From contig CAORJJ010000020.1 of NCBI GenBank assembly GCA_948517135.1, forward strand, positions 1 through 27,592: a stretch of 27,592 nucleotides of DNA, given 5' to 3'. Source of the stretch: an uncultured Clostridia bacterium (GTDB lineage Bacteria; Bacillota; Clostridia; TANB77; CAG-508). A model generated the notes under the pieces. The model did not search any database and was not told where the DNA came from. It saw only the letters and a list, made by a program, of their open reading frames with translations. The translations under genes and the position numbers were made by a program. Positions 1 through 8,377 of the stretch are shown here, one piece after another (within the stretch, counting starts at the first letter, position 1; each line of letters begins with the position of its first letter).

Positions 1-382
1 GTTTTTATTTATTATTCTTTTCATTAAATTTTTTTTATTTCATTTTTTACTTTATTTTCTGTTTTTTTAATCATCTTACTATAAAAGTTCATAAACCTCA
101 ATATTTTCAATACTTTCCCATTTTTATTTATTTATATTTTTTTTGATGAAAAAATTTTTATTTTTACTATTTTTTTCCACACCCCTCAAAAATACATTTT
201 TTCTTTAATTTTAATTTTTCATTCGCTGATTTCATTTTTATTTTTTGTATAAATCCAATTTAAGCCATTTATGATTGTTTTTAATATAATTTCACTACTT
301 TTTTAAAAAAAATCTTTATTTTTTATTTTCGAAAGCCACTTTATTATCTTTTATATACTTTATTTATAACTTTTTTCTATAT
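1..382. other. T-rich intergenic stretch without a gene
   Basis: No convincing reading frame on either strand. The plus strand is dominated by runs of T and A/T-rich pyrimidine tracts. A single sequence resembling a DnaA box with one mismatch (TTTTCCACA at 173-181) is present, but there is no cluster. It is probably the spacer downstream of the minus-strand housekeeping operon; nothing else can be supported here. Confidence 0.6.
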
Positions 383-423
383 AAAAAAAATCAATTTGTT
401 AAATTGTTATCTAACAAATTGAT
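383..423 (-). terminator. Intrinsic terminator after the DUF4446-type gene
   Basis: A perfect 12-bp stem (390-401 paired with 412-423, arms ATCAATTTGTTA and TAACAAATTGAT) has a 10-base loop and, read on the minus strand, is followed by a run of eight T. It starts 7 bases beyond the stop of the minus-strand gene ending at 430, so it closes the parA-parB-DUF4446 transcript. Confidence 0.9.
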
Positions 424-429
424 CTTTTC

Positions 430-951
430 TTATTTTCTATGTTTTGCTATAAAATTTTTACTTTGCTCTGCTATCTCTAATGCCTCTTTTTCTTCTTCTG
501 ATAATTGATATTTCGAAACACCATTTTTTATTGGTTTAGCAAATATATTTGATGATTCAGAACCATATAATCCATTTAAAATAACTCCATTATCGTTTCT
601 ATCTAATAATGCAATTGCGAAGCTTAAATCACTTCCTACATCTTTAAAAGCATTATATCTTACTAATCCTATTTTTTGTATACAAGAATCTATATTATTA
701 TCTAGTTGAGTATAATATGCTTTTATTTCTGAATTATCTTTTTTTATTTCTCTTACATCTGCTAAATATTTTTTTAGCATTTCGTCTATATTATTACCAT
801 TTCCTAGCTTCTTCATAAAATTTATATATTTTCTATTTATATAAACCGCATGTATTATGTTAACAACAACTAATATTATTAATATAAAATTAGTTATTAC
901 CATAACTCTTAAAAAGTCTTGATTTTCTAGCAATTCTGCAAAATTTTCCAT
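430..951 (-). CDS. DUF4446-type membrane-anchored protein next to parB
   Basis: A 173-residue protein of unknown function that I recognise as the DUF4446 type often found directly after parB in clostridia. One hydrophobic segment (about residues 14-38, rich in I/L/V) would anchor it in the membrane. A charged, probably coiled segment follows (about 45-95), then a compact domain containing VGSDLSFAIALLDRNDNGVILN, typical of the family, and a charged tail. The start ATG lies 12 bases after the parB stop, so it is the last gene of the parA-parB transcript, closed by the terminator at 383-423. A role linked to chromosome partitioning is only suggested by position. Confidence 0.8.
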   Translation of the reverse strand: MENFAELLENQDFLRVMVITNFILIILVVVNIIHAVYINRKYINFMKKLGNGNNIDEMLKKYLADVREIKKDNSEIKAYYTQLDNNIDSCIQKIGLVRYNAFKDVGSDLSFAIALLDRNDNGVILNGLYGSESSNIFAKPIKNGVSKYQLSEEEKEALEIAEQSKNFIAKHRK

Positions 952-963
952 TATACCACATCC

Positions 964-1812
964 TTATTTTATTAACCCTAAAATTCTTTCCAAGTCATCA
1001 TTTGATGAGTATTGAATAATGATCTTACCTTTTCTTTCTCCTGCATCTAATTTTACTTTTGTTCCAAAGAAACCTTGAAATGTATTTTCTATATCCCTAT
1101 ATATTGGTATATATTTATCATTCTTCTTACTAACTTTTTTTCTTACCTTCATTTTCTTTTCAGCTTCTCTAACAGAATCTCCTGATTCTATTATGTACTG
1201 AGCCATCTTATATTGTCTTTCTGGATCATCAATCGCCATTAAGGATTTGCAATGACCTTCTGTTAGTTTACCCTCTAATGCTAAATTTATTACTCTTTCA
1301 TCTAAGTTTAAGATTCTTACTGTATTTGCTATACTACTTCTACTTTTTCCTAACTTTTCTGCAACTTTCTGTTGTGTTAGATTATATTCGTCCATTAATT
1401 GCTTTATTCCTCTTGCTTTTTCAATAGGGTTTAAGTCTTCTCTTTGTATGTTTTCAATCAAAGATATTTCCTTATTTCTTTGATCATTATCATCTCTTAC
1501 AATAGCTGGTATTTCTGACAATCCTGCTTTTTTTGAAGCTCTCCATCTTCTTTCTCCAGCAATTATCTCATAATAATTATCTTTTTTACTTACTATAATT
1601 GGTTGTATTACTCCATATTCTTTAATAGAACATGCTAAATCTTCTATTGCTTCTTCATCAAATAATTTTCTTGCTTGTTCTTTATTTGGTTCAATTTCAT
1701 TTATTTTTAATTTCTTAACTAATTCTTCTTGATTATTAACAGTTTCTTCTATTATTGGTGTAGAAAATAATGCATCTAATCCTTTTCCTAATCCAGTTTT
1801 CTTTACAGCCAT
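964..1812 (-). CDS. parB: Chromosome partitioning protein ParB (Spo0J)
   Basis: ParB binds parS sites near the origin, loads as a CTP-dependent sliding clamp and works with ParA in origin segregation. The 282-residue length is normal. The N-terminus has the ParA-contacting GLGKGLDALF motif (about residues 7-16). The nuclease-like N domain carries the CTP-binding GERRWRA motif (about 86-92) and ENIQREDLNP (about 119-128). A helix-turn-helix follows (about 140-170, with TQQKVAEKLGKSRSSIAN). A C-terminal dimer domain ends the protein. It starts with ATG three bases after the parA stop, so the two genes are cotranscribed and probably translationally coupled. Three degenerate parS-like sequences lie upstream in the same block. 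Confidence 0.97.
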   Translation of the reverse strand: MAVKKTGLGKGLDALFSTPIIEETVNNQEELVKKLKINEIEPNKEQARKLFDEEAIEDLACSIKEYGVIQPIIVSKKDNYYEIIAGERRWRASKKAGLSEIPAIVRDDNDQRNKEISLIENIQREDLNPIEKARGIKQLMDEYNLTQQKVAEKLGKSRSSIANTVRILNLDERVINLALEGKLTEGHCKSLMAIDDPERQYKMAQYIIESGDSVREAEKKMKVRKKVSKKNDKYIPIYRDIENTFQGFFGTKVKLDAGERKGKIIIQYSSNDDLERILGLIK

Positions 1813-1815
1813 CTC

Positions 1816-2604
1816 TTATTCCTCCTTACTTTCTTTTAATCTTTCTTCAGTATTTTTCACTAATTCTCTTGCTAATTTTTCATAAGCTCTAGCACCTTTT
1901 GATTTTGGATCATAAAGAGTTATAGGCATTCCAAAGCTTGGTGCCTCACTAAGTTTTATATTTCTAGGAATAACAGTTTTATATACCTTATCTTCAAAAT
2001 ATCTTTTAACTTCTTTTACAACTTGATTTGATAAATTTGTTCTCATATCATACATAGTAAGTACAGCACCTTCTATTTCTAATGCTTTATTTAGATGTTT
2101 TTTGACTAAATTAATCGTATTTAATAATTGTCCTAATCCTTCTAAAGCAAAGTATTCGCACTGTACTGGAATCAAAACTGAATCTGATGCAGTAAATGCA
2201 TTTAAAGTTATTAATCCCAATGATGGTGGACAATCTATTATAATAAAATCAAAATTCTCTTTTACCTCATCTAATTTTTCTTTTAATCTTTGTTCTCTTG
2301 ACATCTCTGAAACTAACTCAACTTCAGCACCTGCAAGATCCATATTAGAAGGACATACTTTTAATGTTTTAATTGCTGTATCTTGCAATGTATCAACAAT
2401 TTCTACATCATTTATTAATACATCATAAAGTGAACTATTAACTTCTTTTTCAAGACCTAATCCACTTGAAGCATTTCCCTGAGGATCTGCATCAATTAAC
2501 ATTACTTTTTTTCCTTTTTTTGCTAATATAGCACTTATATTTACTGCTGTTGTTGTCTTTCCGACTCCACCTTTTTGATTTGCTATTGAAATCACTCTAC
2601 CCAA
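1816..2604 (-). CDS. parA: Chromosome partitioning ATPase ParA (Soj)
   Basis: A Walker-type ATPase of the MinD/ParA superfamily, partner of ParB. The 262 residues show the deviant Walker A motif KGGVGKTT (about residues 10-17), Walker A' DADPQGN (about 38-44) and Walker B IIIDCPPSLG (about 121-130). The start is a TTG codon preceded by AAGGAGGG at 7 bases. A GTG two codons further in is a weaker alternative, and the sequence MGRVISIANQKGG matches the usual Soj N-terminus. First gene of its transcript: a promoter is visible at 2632-2660 and the rsmG terminator lies just upstream. Confidence 0.97.
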   Translation of the reverse strand: MGRVISIANQKGGVGKTTTAVNISAILAKKGKKVMLIDADPQGNASSGLGLEKEVNSSLYDVLINDVEIVDTLQDTAIKTLKVCPSNMDLAGAEVELVSEMSREQRLKEKLDEVKENFDFIIIDCPPSLGLITLNAFTASDSVLIPVQCEYFALEGLGQLLNTINLVKKHLNKALEIEGAVLTMYDMRTNLSNQVVKEVKRYFEDKVYKTVIPRNIKLSEAPSFGMPITLYDPKSKGARAYEKLARELVKNTEERLKESKEE

Positions 2605-2631
2605 AGTAAATCCCTCCTTTTTTACCCTATT

Positions 2632-2660
2632 ATAATATAAAAATTTCTGCTATATGTCAA
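2632..2660 (-). promoter_or_regulatory. Sigma-A-type promoter of parA-parB
   Basis: Read on the minus strand, a perfect -35 box TTGACA (2655-2660) and a -10 box TATTAT (2632-2637) are separated by exactly 17 bases. The box is 28 bases before the parA start and lies between the rsmG terminator and the parA ribosome site. Confidence 0.75.
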
Positions 2661-2671
2661 TGAGTTTTAAT

Positions 2672-2717
2672 AAAAAAGGAATTATAATTTTTATTATTCA
2701 TAAAATTATAATTCCTT
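2672..2717 (-). terminator. Intrinsic terminator after rsmG
   Basis: A 16-bp stem (2676-2691 paired with 2702-2717) with a 10-base loop is followed on the minus strand by a T run. It lies 24 bases beyond the rsmG stop and separates the mnmE-mnmG-rsmG transcript from parA-parB. Confidence 0.9.
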
Positions 2718-2740
2718 ATATTGTTTTTTGTGGAACAATC

Positions 2741-3451
2741 TTATCTAATTGGCTCCTTTAGTGGTTTTGATTGTCCTCTTGGATACTTGTTTGGTGTGTT
2801 TTTTACTTTTTTTATAATAATTATATTTCTTTCTAATTCATTCCCAACATTAAGTGATTCTATTTTTTCTATTTCTCCTCCTAAAATTTCAATTGCTTTT
2901 TTGGCATCATCTAGTTCTTCTTTAAAATTGGGTCCCTTCATACATATTCCAAAGCCATTAATTTTAACAAATGGTAGCATATATTCAACTATTGTAGAAA
3001 GATTTGAAACAGCTCTTGTTGTTGCTATATCATATGTTTCTCTATACTTTTTATTTTGAGCTAAGTCTTCTGCTCTTGTATGCATAATTTCCAAATTATC
3101 AAACTTAATTTTATTAGACAAATCTCTTATAACATTTAACTTCTTATTTATAGAATCTATAACAGTTACTTTCATATCTGAATTTACGATTTTTAATGGT
3201 ATTCCAGGAAATCCTGCCCCTGTTCCAATATCAATCAAACTTTTATATTCCTTTATATACTTATTAATTGTCAATGAATCGACAAAATGTTTCACGATAA
3301 ACATTTTTTCTTCTGTTATTGCTGTAAGATTAATTTTAGTGTTCCATTCTAATATTCCTTGCATATATTTATAGAAATCATCTATTTGCTTTTCTGTTAA
3401 TTCTATATCTATATTTTCTAAAAGTATACTTTTAAACTCTTCTTTTTTCAT
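2741..3451 (-). CDS. rsmG: 16S rRNA (guanine-N7)-methyltransferase RsmG (GidB)
   Basis: S-adenosylmethionine-dependent methyltransferase that modifies G527 (E. coli numbering) of 16S rRNA. The 236 residues are the normal length. The SAM-binding loop reads LIDIGTGAGFPGIPLKI (about residues 67-83), the most diagnostic RsmG motif. An N-terminal helical segment contains WNTKINLTAI (about 36-45), also typical of the family. The start ATG lies 10 bases after the mnmG stop with a GGAAA-type ribosome site, so rsmG is the last gene of the mnmE-mnmG-rsmG operon. The C-terminal lysine/proline-rich tail is unremarkable. Confidence 0.97.
   Translation of the reverse strand: MKKEEFKSILLENIDIELTEKQIDDFYKYMQGILEWNTKINLTAITEEKMFIVKHFVDSLTINKYIKEYKSLIDIGTGAGFPGIPLKIVNSDMKVTVIDSINKKLNVIRDLSNKIKFDNLEIMHTRAEDLAQNKKYRETYDIATTRAVSNLSTIVEYMLPFVKINGFGICMKGPNFKEELDDAKKAIEILGGEIEKIESLNVGNELERNIIIIKKVKNTPNKYPRGQSKPLKEPIR
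3288..3303. promoter_or_regulatory. parS-like site inside rsmG
   Basis: The 16-mer TGTTTCACGATAAACA differs from the consensus parS TGTTTCACGTGAAACA at two positions; the left half-site is perfect. It lies within rsmG, in the origin-proximal block where Firmicutes parS sites are commonly found. Binding by the ParB encoded here is inference. Confidence 0.5.
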
Positions 3452-3461
3452 ATTTCTTTCC

Positions 3462-5339
3462 TTATTTTTTTCTATTTTTTTGTTCTAAATATATTAATAA
3501 AACAGATATGTCTGCTGGTGAAACTCCTGATATTCTTGATGCTTGTCCTATCGAATATGGTTTATATTTATTAAGTTTTTGTCTTGCTTCTAATCTTAAA
3601 CCTTTTATTTCATTATAGTCAATTTCTTCTGATAATAGTTTCTTTTCTAACTTTTTGAAACCTTCAACTTGCTTTTTTTGCATATTAATATATCCTTCAT
3701 ATTTGACCATTATTTCAACTTCTTCTTTAACTTGTCTATCTAATTCTGGCCTGTTTGAATCGATTTCTTTTAGTTTCTCATAAGTTAATTCTGTTCTTTT
3801 TAGTAATTCTGAAAGTTTTATACCTGTTGATATTTCAGCAGTTTCATTTTCTTTTAAAAATTTATTTGTTTTCTCTGTTGGTTTAATAATTGTAGAATTT
3901 AATCTATTTATTTCTTCTTCTATTTGTTTTTTCTTTAATAAAAATTTATTATATCTTTCTTGTGATATTAACCCAACTTGGTATCCTATTTCAGTTAATC
4001 TCAAATCTGCATTATCTTGTCTTAATAACAATCTATATTCTGCTCTAGATGTCATCATTCTATAAGGTTCCTGAGTACTTTTAGTAACAATATCATCAAT
4101 TAATACACCTATGTAAGCATCTGATCTATCTAATATTACAGGTGTATTTCCCTTAATTTTTTGAGCTGCATTTATACCTGCAATTAATCCTTGGCATGCA
4201 GCTTCTTCATATCCTGATGTTCCATTTATTTGTCCTGCAAAAAACATACCACTTATAGCTTTTAATTCTAGAGAACTCTTTAATTGTGATGGTTCTATTG
4301 AATCATATTCTATTGCATATGCTGGTCTTGTAAATTCTGCATTTTCAAGTCCTGGAAGTGTTCTATACATTTCTATTTGAACATCTTCTGGAAGTGAAGA
4401 ACTCATTCCCTGTATATACATTTCATTTGTATCAAGTCCAACTGGCTCAACAAATATTTGATGTCTTTCTTTATCTGCAAATCTTACTACTTTATCTTCT
4501 ATTGAAGGACAATATCTTGGCCCTGTACCTTCTATAACTCCAGCATACATTGGAGATCTATGTAAATTATTTCTAATTATTTCATGTGTTTTATTATTTG
4601 TATATGTAAGCCAGCAAGGTACTTGCTCAAATTTAGGCATTTCATCTTCAAAAGAAAATGGTACTAAATCTTTATCTCCTTCTTGTATTTCCATCTTAGA
4701 AAAATCTATACTATTTTTATTAATTCTTGCTGGTGTTCCCGTTTTAAATCTTTGAATTTCTATGTTTAATTTTTTTAAGCATTCTGATAATCTATTTGCT
4801 GCTGCAACTCCATCAGGACCACTTTCATAAGATGTTTCACCTATATATATCTTTCCTTTTAAATATGTACCTGTTGCTAATATAACACAATCAACATGAT
4901 ATATTGCACCTAAGTTTGTTTCAACAGCCACAATCTTTCCATTTTCTGTTTGAATATCAACAATTTCAGCTTGTTTAACAAATAAATTTTCTTGCTCTTC
5001 TAAAGTATGTTTCATTTCCATTTGATATCTTTTTCTATCTGCCTGTGCTCTTAAAGAATGCACTGCTGGGCCTTTTGATGTATTCAACATTCTTAACTGA
5101 ATCATTGTTTTATCAATATTTTTTCCCATTTCTCCACCAAGACTATCTATTTCTCTTACTAGATGACCTTTTGATGTTCCCCCTATATGTGGATTACATG
5201 GCATATTAGCTATACATTCTAAACTTATTGAAAAAATTAGTGTTTTCATTCCTAATCTTGCTGCTGCAAGGGCTGCCTCACATCCAGCATGTCCGGCTCC
5301 TATTACTGCTACATCATATTTACCTGCATCATACTTCAT
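3462..5339 (-). CDS. mnmG: tRNA uridine 5-carboxymethylaminomethyl modification enzyme MnmG (GidA)
   Basis: FAD-dependent partner of MnmE that builds the 5-(carboxymethyl)aminomethyl modification on the wobble uridine of certain tRNAs. The 625 residues match the family. The N-terminal FAD-binding Rossmann motif reads VAVIGAGHAGCEAALAAARLG. Further signatures are the first GidA motif GPRYCPSIEDK in the middle and the second one near the C-terminus around GLRLEARQKLNKYKP. I chose ATG at 5339, preceded by AGGAAAGGA. An upstream in-frame TTG at 5381 would add 14 residues but would run through a parS-like sequence and lacks a good ribosome site. It follows mnmE closely in the same operon. Confidence 0.97.
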   Translation of the reverse strand: MKYDAGKYDVAVIGAGHAGCEAALAAARLGMKTLIFSISLECIANMPCNPHIGGTSKGHLVREIDSLGGEMGKNIDKTMIQLRMLNTSKGPAVHSLRAQADRKRYQMEMKHTLEEQENLFVKQAEIVDIQTENGKIVAVETNLGAIYHVDCVILATGTYLKGKIYIGETSYESGPDGVAAANRLSECLKKLNIEIQRFKTGTPARINKNSIDFSKMEIQEGDKDLVPFSFEDEMPKFEQVPCWLTYTNNKTHEIIRNNLHRSPMYAGVIEGTGPRYCPSIEDKVVRFADKERHQIFVEPVGLDTNEMYIQGMSSSLPEDVQIEMYRTLPGLENAEFTRPAYAIEYDSIEPSQLKSSLELKAISGMFFAGQINGTSGYEEAACQGLIAGINAAQKIKGNTPVILDRSDAYIGVLIDDIVTKSTQEPYRMMTSRAEYRLLLRQDNADLRLTEIGYQVGLISQERYNKFLLKKKQIEEEINRLNSTIIKPTEKTNKFLKENETAEISTGIKLSELLKRTELTYEKLKEIDSNRPELDRQVKEEVEIMVKYEGYINMQKKQVEGFKKLEKKLLSEEIDYNEIKGLRLEARQKLNKYKPYSIGQASRISGVSPADISVLLIYLEQKNRKK

Positions 5340-5364
5340 TTTATTAATATTCCTTTCCTGCATT

Positions 5365-5380
5365 TGTTTTTCGTGAAACA
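5365..5380. promoter_or_regulatory. parS-like site between mnmE and mnmG
   Basis: The 16-mer TGTTTTTCGTGAAACA differs from consensus TGTTTCACGTGAAACA at two positions and has a perfect right half-site. It sits in the short gap between the mnmE stop and the chosen mnmG start, so it is under no coding constraint if that start is right. Confidence 0.55.
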
Positions 5381-5383
5381 ATT

Positions 5384-6748
5384 CTATTTTCCTAAACAGA
5401 ATTTAGAAAATATTTCAGATATAACATCCTCTGTAACTGTTTCCCCTGTTATCTTTCCAAGTTCTTCAATTATTTCTTTTAAATATGTAGAAATAATATC
5501 TATTGGCATATTATTTCTTATTGTTTCTCTTGCTTTATCTAAATTTTTTCTTGAATTTATTATTATATTTTTATGTCTCTCATTACTTACTATTGTTTCT
5601 CCATCAATAGCTATTTCATTTAATTTGAACATCTTAGAAATTTCATCATAAAGATTATCTAATCCATCTCTAGTTCTTGTTGATATATCAACTATTGGCT
5701 TATTATATTTCTTTATTTCTTCTATTTCTATCTTTCTATCTAAATCTATCTTATTTAATAAGATAATAGCATTTTTATTTTTTAATAATTCTAATATATC
5801 TTTATCTTCATATGTCAATTTTTTATTACTATCAAAAATAGCTATTATTATATCACTTTTTTTAGCAATTTCTTTTGCCTTATTTACTCCGATTTTTTCA
5901 ACTTCATCATTTGCATTTCTTATTCCTGCTGTATCTATTATTTTTAATGGAATCCCTTGTATAGATATAAATTCTTCTATTGTGTCTCTTGTAGTTCCTT
6001 CTATATCTGTAACAATAGCTCTTTCTTCATTCAATATAAGATTTAATAAAGAAGATTTTCCTGCATTTGGTTTACCTATAATTGCTGTACTTATTCCTTC
6101 TCTTAAAATTTTCCCATTATAAAAACTTCTTTCTAATGATTCTAAAATATCATTTACTTCATCTAATATTTTTGAAATTCTACTATTTGTTACTTCTTCT
6201 AAATCATATTCTGGATAGTCTATTGTAGCTTCAATATCAGCCATTATTGAAATAATTGTTTTTCTTATTTGAGTTATTTTATAAGATAAATTTCCTTCAA
6301 GCTGTTCTAGAGAAACTTTTGCTTCTCTTTCTGTTTTTGAATTTATTATATCAATAACTGCTTCTGCTTGAGATAAATCTAATCTTCCATTTAAAAAGGC
6401 TCTTTTAGTAAACTCACCAGCTTCAGCAAGTTCTGCACCATTCTTTATACATATATCTAATATTCTATTCATTATAACAATTCCACCATGTGAATTTATT
6501 TCACACATATTTTCAGCAGTATAACTTTTAGGTCCTTTAAAGTAAGAAACTAATACTTCATCAATTACTTCATTATTTTCTACTATATGTCCGTATTTAA
6601 TCGAATACCCTTTTATTTCTTCGATATTTTGCTGATTTTTTTGCTTAAATACTTTATCTAATATATCAAAGCATTCCTCTCCGCTCATTCTAATTATTCC
6701 AATTCCACCTATTCCTGGTGCTGTTGAAATTGCTACAATAGTACTCAT
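5384..6748 (-). CDS. mnmE: tRNA modification GTPase MnmE (TrmE)
   Basis: GTPase that works with MnmG in wobble-uridine modification of tRNA. The 454 residues are the normal length. The N-terminal tetrahydrofolate-binding domain (about 1-115) contains GIGGIGIIRMSG. A helical domain carries an inserted G domain with G1 GKPNAGKSSLLN, G2/G3 region GTTRDTIEE and DTAGIRN, and G4 NKID. The C-terminus ends in FCLGK, the conserved cysteine motif of the family. First gene of the mnmE-mnmG-rsmG transcript, with a promoter at 6783-6811. Start ATG is preceded by GGAG-type sequence (AAAAAGGAGAAAAA). Confidence 0.98.
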   Translation of the reverse strand: MSTIVAISTAPGIGGIGIIRMSGEECFDILDKVFKQKNQQNIEEIKGYSIKYGHIVENNEVIDEVLVSYFKGPKSYTAENMCEINSHGGIVIMNRILDICIKNGAELAEAGEFTKRAFLNGRLDLSQAEAVIDIINSKTEREAKVSLEQLEGNLSYKITQIRKTIISIMADIEATIDYPEYDLEEVTNSRISKILDEVNDILESLERSFYNGKILREGISTAIIGKPNAGKSSLLNLILNEERAIVTDIEGTTRDTIEEFISIQGIPLKIIDTAGIRNANDEVEKIGVNKAKEIAKKSDIIIAIFDSNKKLTYEDKDILELLKNKNAIILLNKIDLDRKIEIEEIKKYNKPIVDISTRTRDGLDNLYDEISKMFKLNEIAIDGETIVSNERHKNIIINSRKNLDKARETIRNNMPIDIISTYLKEIIEELGKITGETVTEDVISEIFSKFCLGK

Positions 6749-6782
6749 TTTTTCTCCTTTTTCTCTTTAAAAATCGCTTAAT

Positions 6783-6811
6783 ATTATATCATAATTTACA
6801 TAATTGTACAA
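6783..6811 (-). promoter_or_regulatory. Promoter of the mnmE operon
   Basis: Minus-strand -35 box TTGTAC (6806-6811), 17-base spacer, perfect -10 box TATAAT (6783-6788), 35 bases before the mnmE start. The spacer begins with AATTATGTAAA immediately after the -35 box; the same 11 bases occupy the same position in two other promoters of this window (25607-25635 and 26177-26205). Confidence 0.75.
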
Positions 6812-6913
6812 GGTAATATATTAAACTTATTATTTTGTTAATATAAAATTTAGAGCATTTCTACATATTGCCTACAAATAGTAAAAAATCATATTTTTTA
6901 CAAATTATTAAGT

Positions 6914-6943
6914 ATAAAAAAAGAGAAGATTTTTTCAATCTTC
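6914..6943 (-). terminator. Intrinsic terminator after jag
   Basis: Stem GAAGATT (6925-6931) paired with AATCTTC (6937-6943), 5-base loop, followed on the minus strand by TCTTTTTTT. It separates the yidC-jag transcript from mnmE. Confidence 0.85.
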
Positions 6944-6954
6944 CCTTATATTTA

Positions 6955-7656
6955 CTATTTATTTAAACTTACAACAATTTTTCTATATGGTTCTTCTCCA
7001 ACACTATGTGTTTTTACCTTATTATTTTCTTGTAATTTTGTATGAATAATCTTTCTTTCATATGCTGGCATTGGTTCTAAAGTGATTTCTTTTTTTGTTC
7101 TAATAACTGTTCCAGCAATTTTGGTTGCTAAGATTTGTAAGTCTTTTTCTCTTTTTTCTCTATATCCGCCAACGTTTAATTGTACTCTTATTTTTTCTTT
7201 GCTTGATTTAGAAGCTACATTACTAATAACTGTTTGTAAACTATTTAACACTTCTCCCCTATATCCTATTAAATAACCTGTGTCTTCACCTTTTATTTCA
7301 ATCTTTATTACACCATTATCTTCAATCATTTCATATTTTAAATCTTTACTAGGAAGCTTTGAAATAAATTCATCTAAGAATTTTTTCAAATTTTCCATAC
7401 ATCCATGTATTTCTTCTGTGCTTATTTTTTCTGTTTTAACTATTTTTTTTGGTTCATTCTCTTTTTCTTCAAAATTTTCTTTTAATTTCATTTCTACTTT
7501 TACAACTCTTGGTGTTAAAATACTAAAAAAACTTCTTTTATCTTCTTGCTCTAATATTTTTATATCAACTTTATTTTTTGATACATTTAATTCTTTTAGT
7601 CCTTTTTCAATAGCTTCAGTAGAAGTTTTTCCTTCAAAAACATATACTTTATCCAT
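6955..7656 (-). CDS. khpB: RNA-binding protein Jag / KhpB (SpoIIIJ-associated)
   Basis: A 233-residue RNA-binding protein of the Jag/KhpB family, which in Gram-positive bacteria pairs with KhpA and affects cell elongation and division through RNA binding. The N-terminal Jag_N domain (about 1-50) begins with VYVFEGKTSTEAIEKGLKEL. A charged linker follows. The KH domain contains GYLIGYRGEVLNSLQ (about 128-142). The C-terminal R3H domain contains AYERKIIHTKLQ and HSVGEEPYRKIVV. The start overlaps the end of the yidC frame by 8 bases, the usual coupled arrangement. Closed by the terminator at 6914-6943. Confidence 0.95.
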   Translation of the reverse strand: MDKVYVFEGKTSTEAIEKGLKELNVSKNKVDIKILEQEDKRSFFSILTPRVVKVEMKLKENFEEKENEPKKIVKTEKISTEEIHGCMENLKKFLDEFISKLPSKDLKYEMIEDNGVIKIEIKGEDTGYLIGYRGEVLNSLQTVISNVASKSSKEKIRVQLNVGGYREKREKDLQILATKIAGTVIRTKKEITLEPMPAYERKIIHTKLQENNKVKTHSVGEEPYRKIVVSLNK

Positions 7657-8377
7657 TATCTTCCTTTTCCTCTCCTTTTTTGAAAAATTTATTTAATATT
7701 AATCTTTCGCATAATGAAAATAAATTTCCTACTAACCAATATAGTGCTAGTCCTAGAGGTGCAATTAACGCAATACTTACAGACATAATTGGAACCATAA
7801 GTTGCATTTGTTTATTCATTTCTGACATTGCTTCTGTTTCTTTATTTTCTTTCTTTTCTTCTTGTTTTATTAATGCTTTTTCTTCCTTCTCTTTTGCAAT
7901 TTCCTTAGGATCTTTAGTTAGTAATGTTATAATTTTTGTAGAAACAAAAGAAGTAAAAACATATAAAACTGGTATTATATATACTTTCCAATTTGTATAA
8001 TTTTCAGATGGTATATCACTTAAATCTAATCCTAAGAAATCCATGTTTATTTTTACAGATTCATCTTTATCTCTCATTTCTTTTATAACAGCTATTTCTC
8101 TGTATCTAACATTTTTTCCTTCATTTGTTATTTGAGTAACATAATTATCTATTTTTTCTGTTTCTACCTGTTTCATATATGTTAATGGTTGACTAACTAA
8201 ATAAAACATAGATAATACAAGAAACATTTGAATAATAGAAGTTAAGCAACCAGAAAATGGATTATAATGTTCTTTTTTATATAAATCCATTAATTCTTGA
8301 CTTTGTCTTGCTTGATCATTACTATACTTATCCTGAATTTCCATAATTTTCTTTTGCATCTGTGAATTCTTTTTCAT
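7649..8377 (-). pseudogene. yidC: YidC/SpoIIIJ membrane insertase lacking its N-terminus
   Basis: The 242-residue frame is the C-terminal part of a YidC/Oxa1/SpoIIIJ membrane insertase. It begins abruptly in the cytoplasmic hairpin (QMQKKIMEIQDKYSND, then ELMDLYKKEHYNPFSGC), followed by transmembrane segments at about 45-65, 125-150 and 195-225 and a charged tail. Family members have a signal/lipoprotein segment and a first transmembrane helix, with the conserved groove arginine, before this hairpin. Those roughly 50-70 residues are missing. An in-frame stop lies three codons upstream of the ATG, and the upstream DNA encodes an unrelated pyruvyl transferase fragment. It is either a real deletion/rearrangement or an assembly chimera. 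As drawn it is unlikely to work, although a YidC is normally essential. Confidence 0.85.

Noticed and set aside
1..429. Possible oriC (T-rich DNA with a DnaA-box-like sequence at 173-181)
   Set aside because: There is only a single one-mismatch box, no cluster, no dnaA gene, and the region lies at the downstream end of the parAB transcript.
2102..2428. Plus-strand open frames inside parA, rsmG, mnmG, jag and the transporter genes
   Set aside because: They are antisense shadows of strongly conserved genes, without ribosome sites or recognisable domains.
5340..5381. TTG at 5381 as the mnmG start
   Set aside because: It has no good ribosome site, would add 14 atypical residues, and would code through a parS-like site; ATG at 5339 matches the family N-terminus.
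8366..8376. GAATTC at the yidC junction as evidence of a cloning join
   Set aside because: Such 6-mers are frequent in AT-rich DNA; another occurs at 26171 without any junction.
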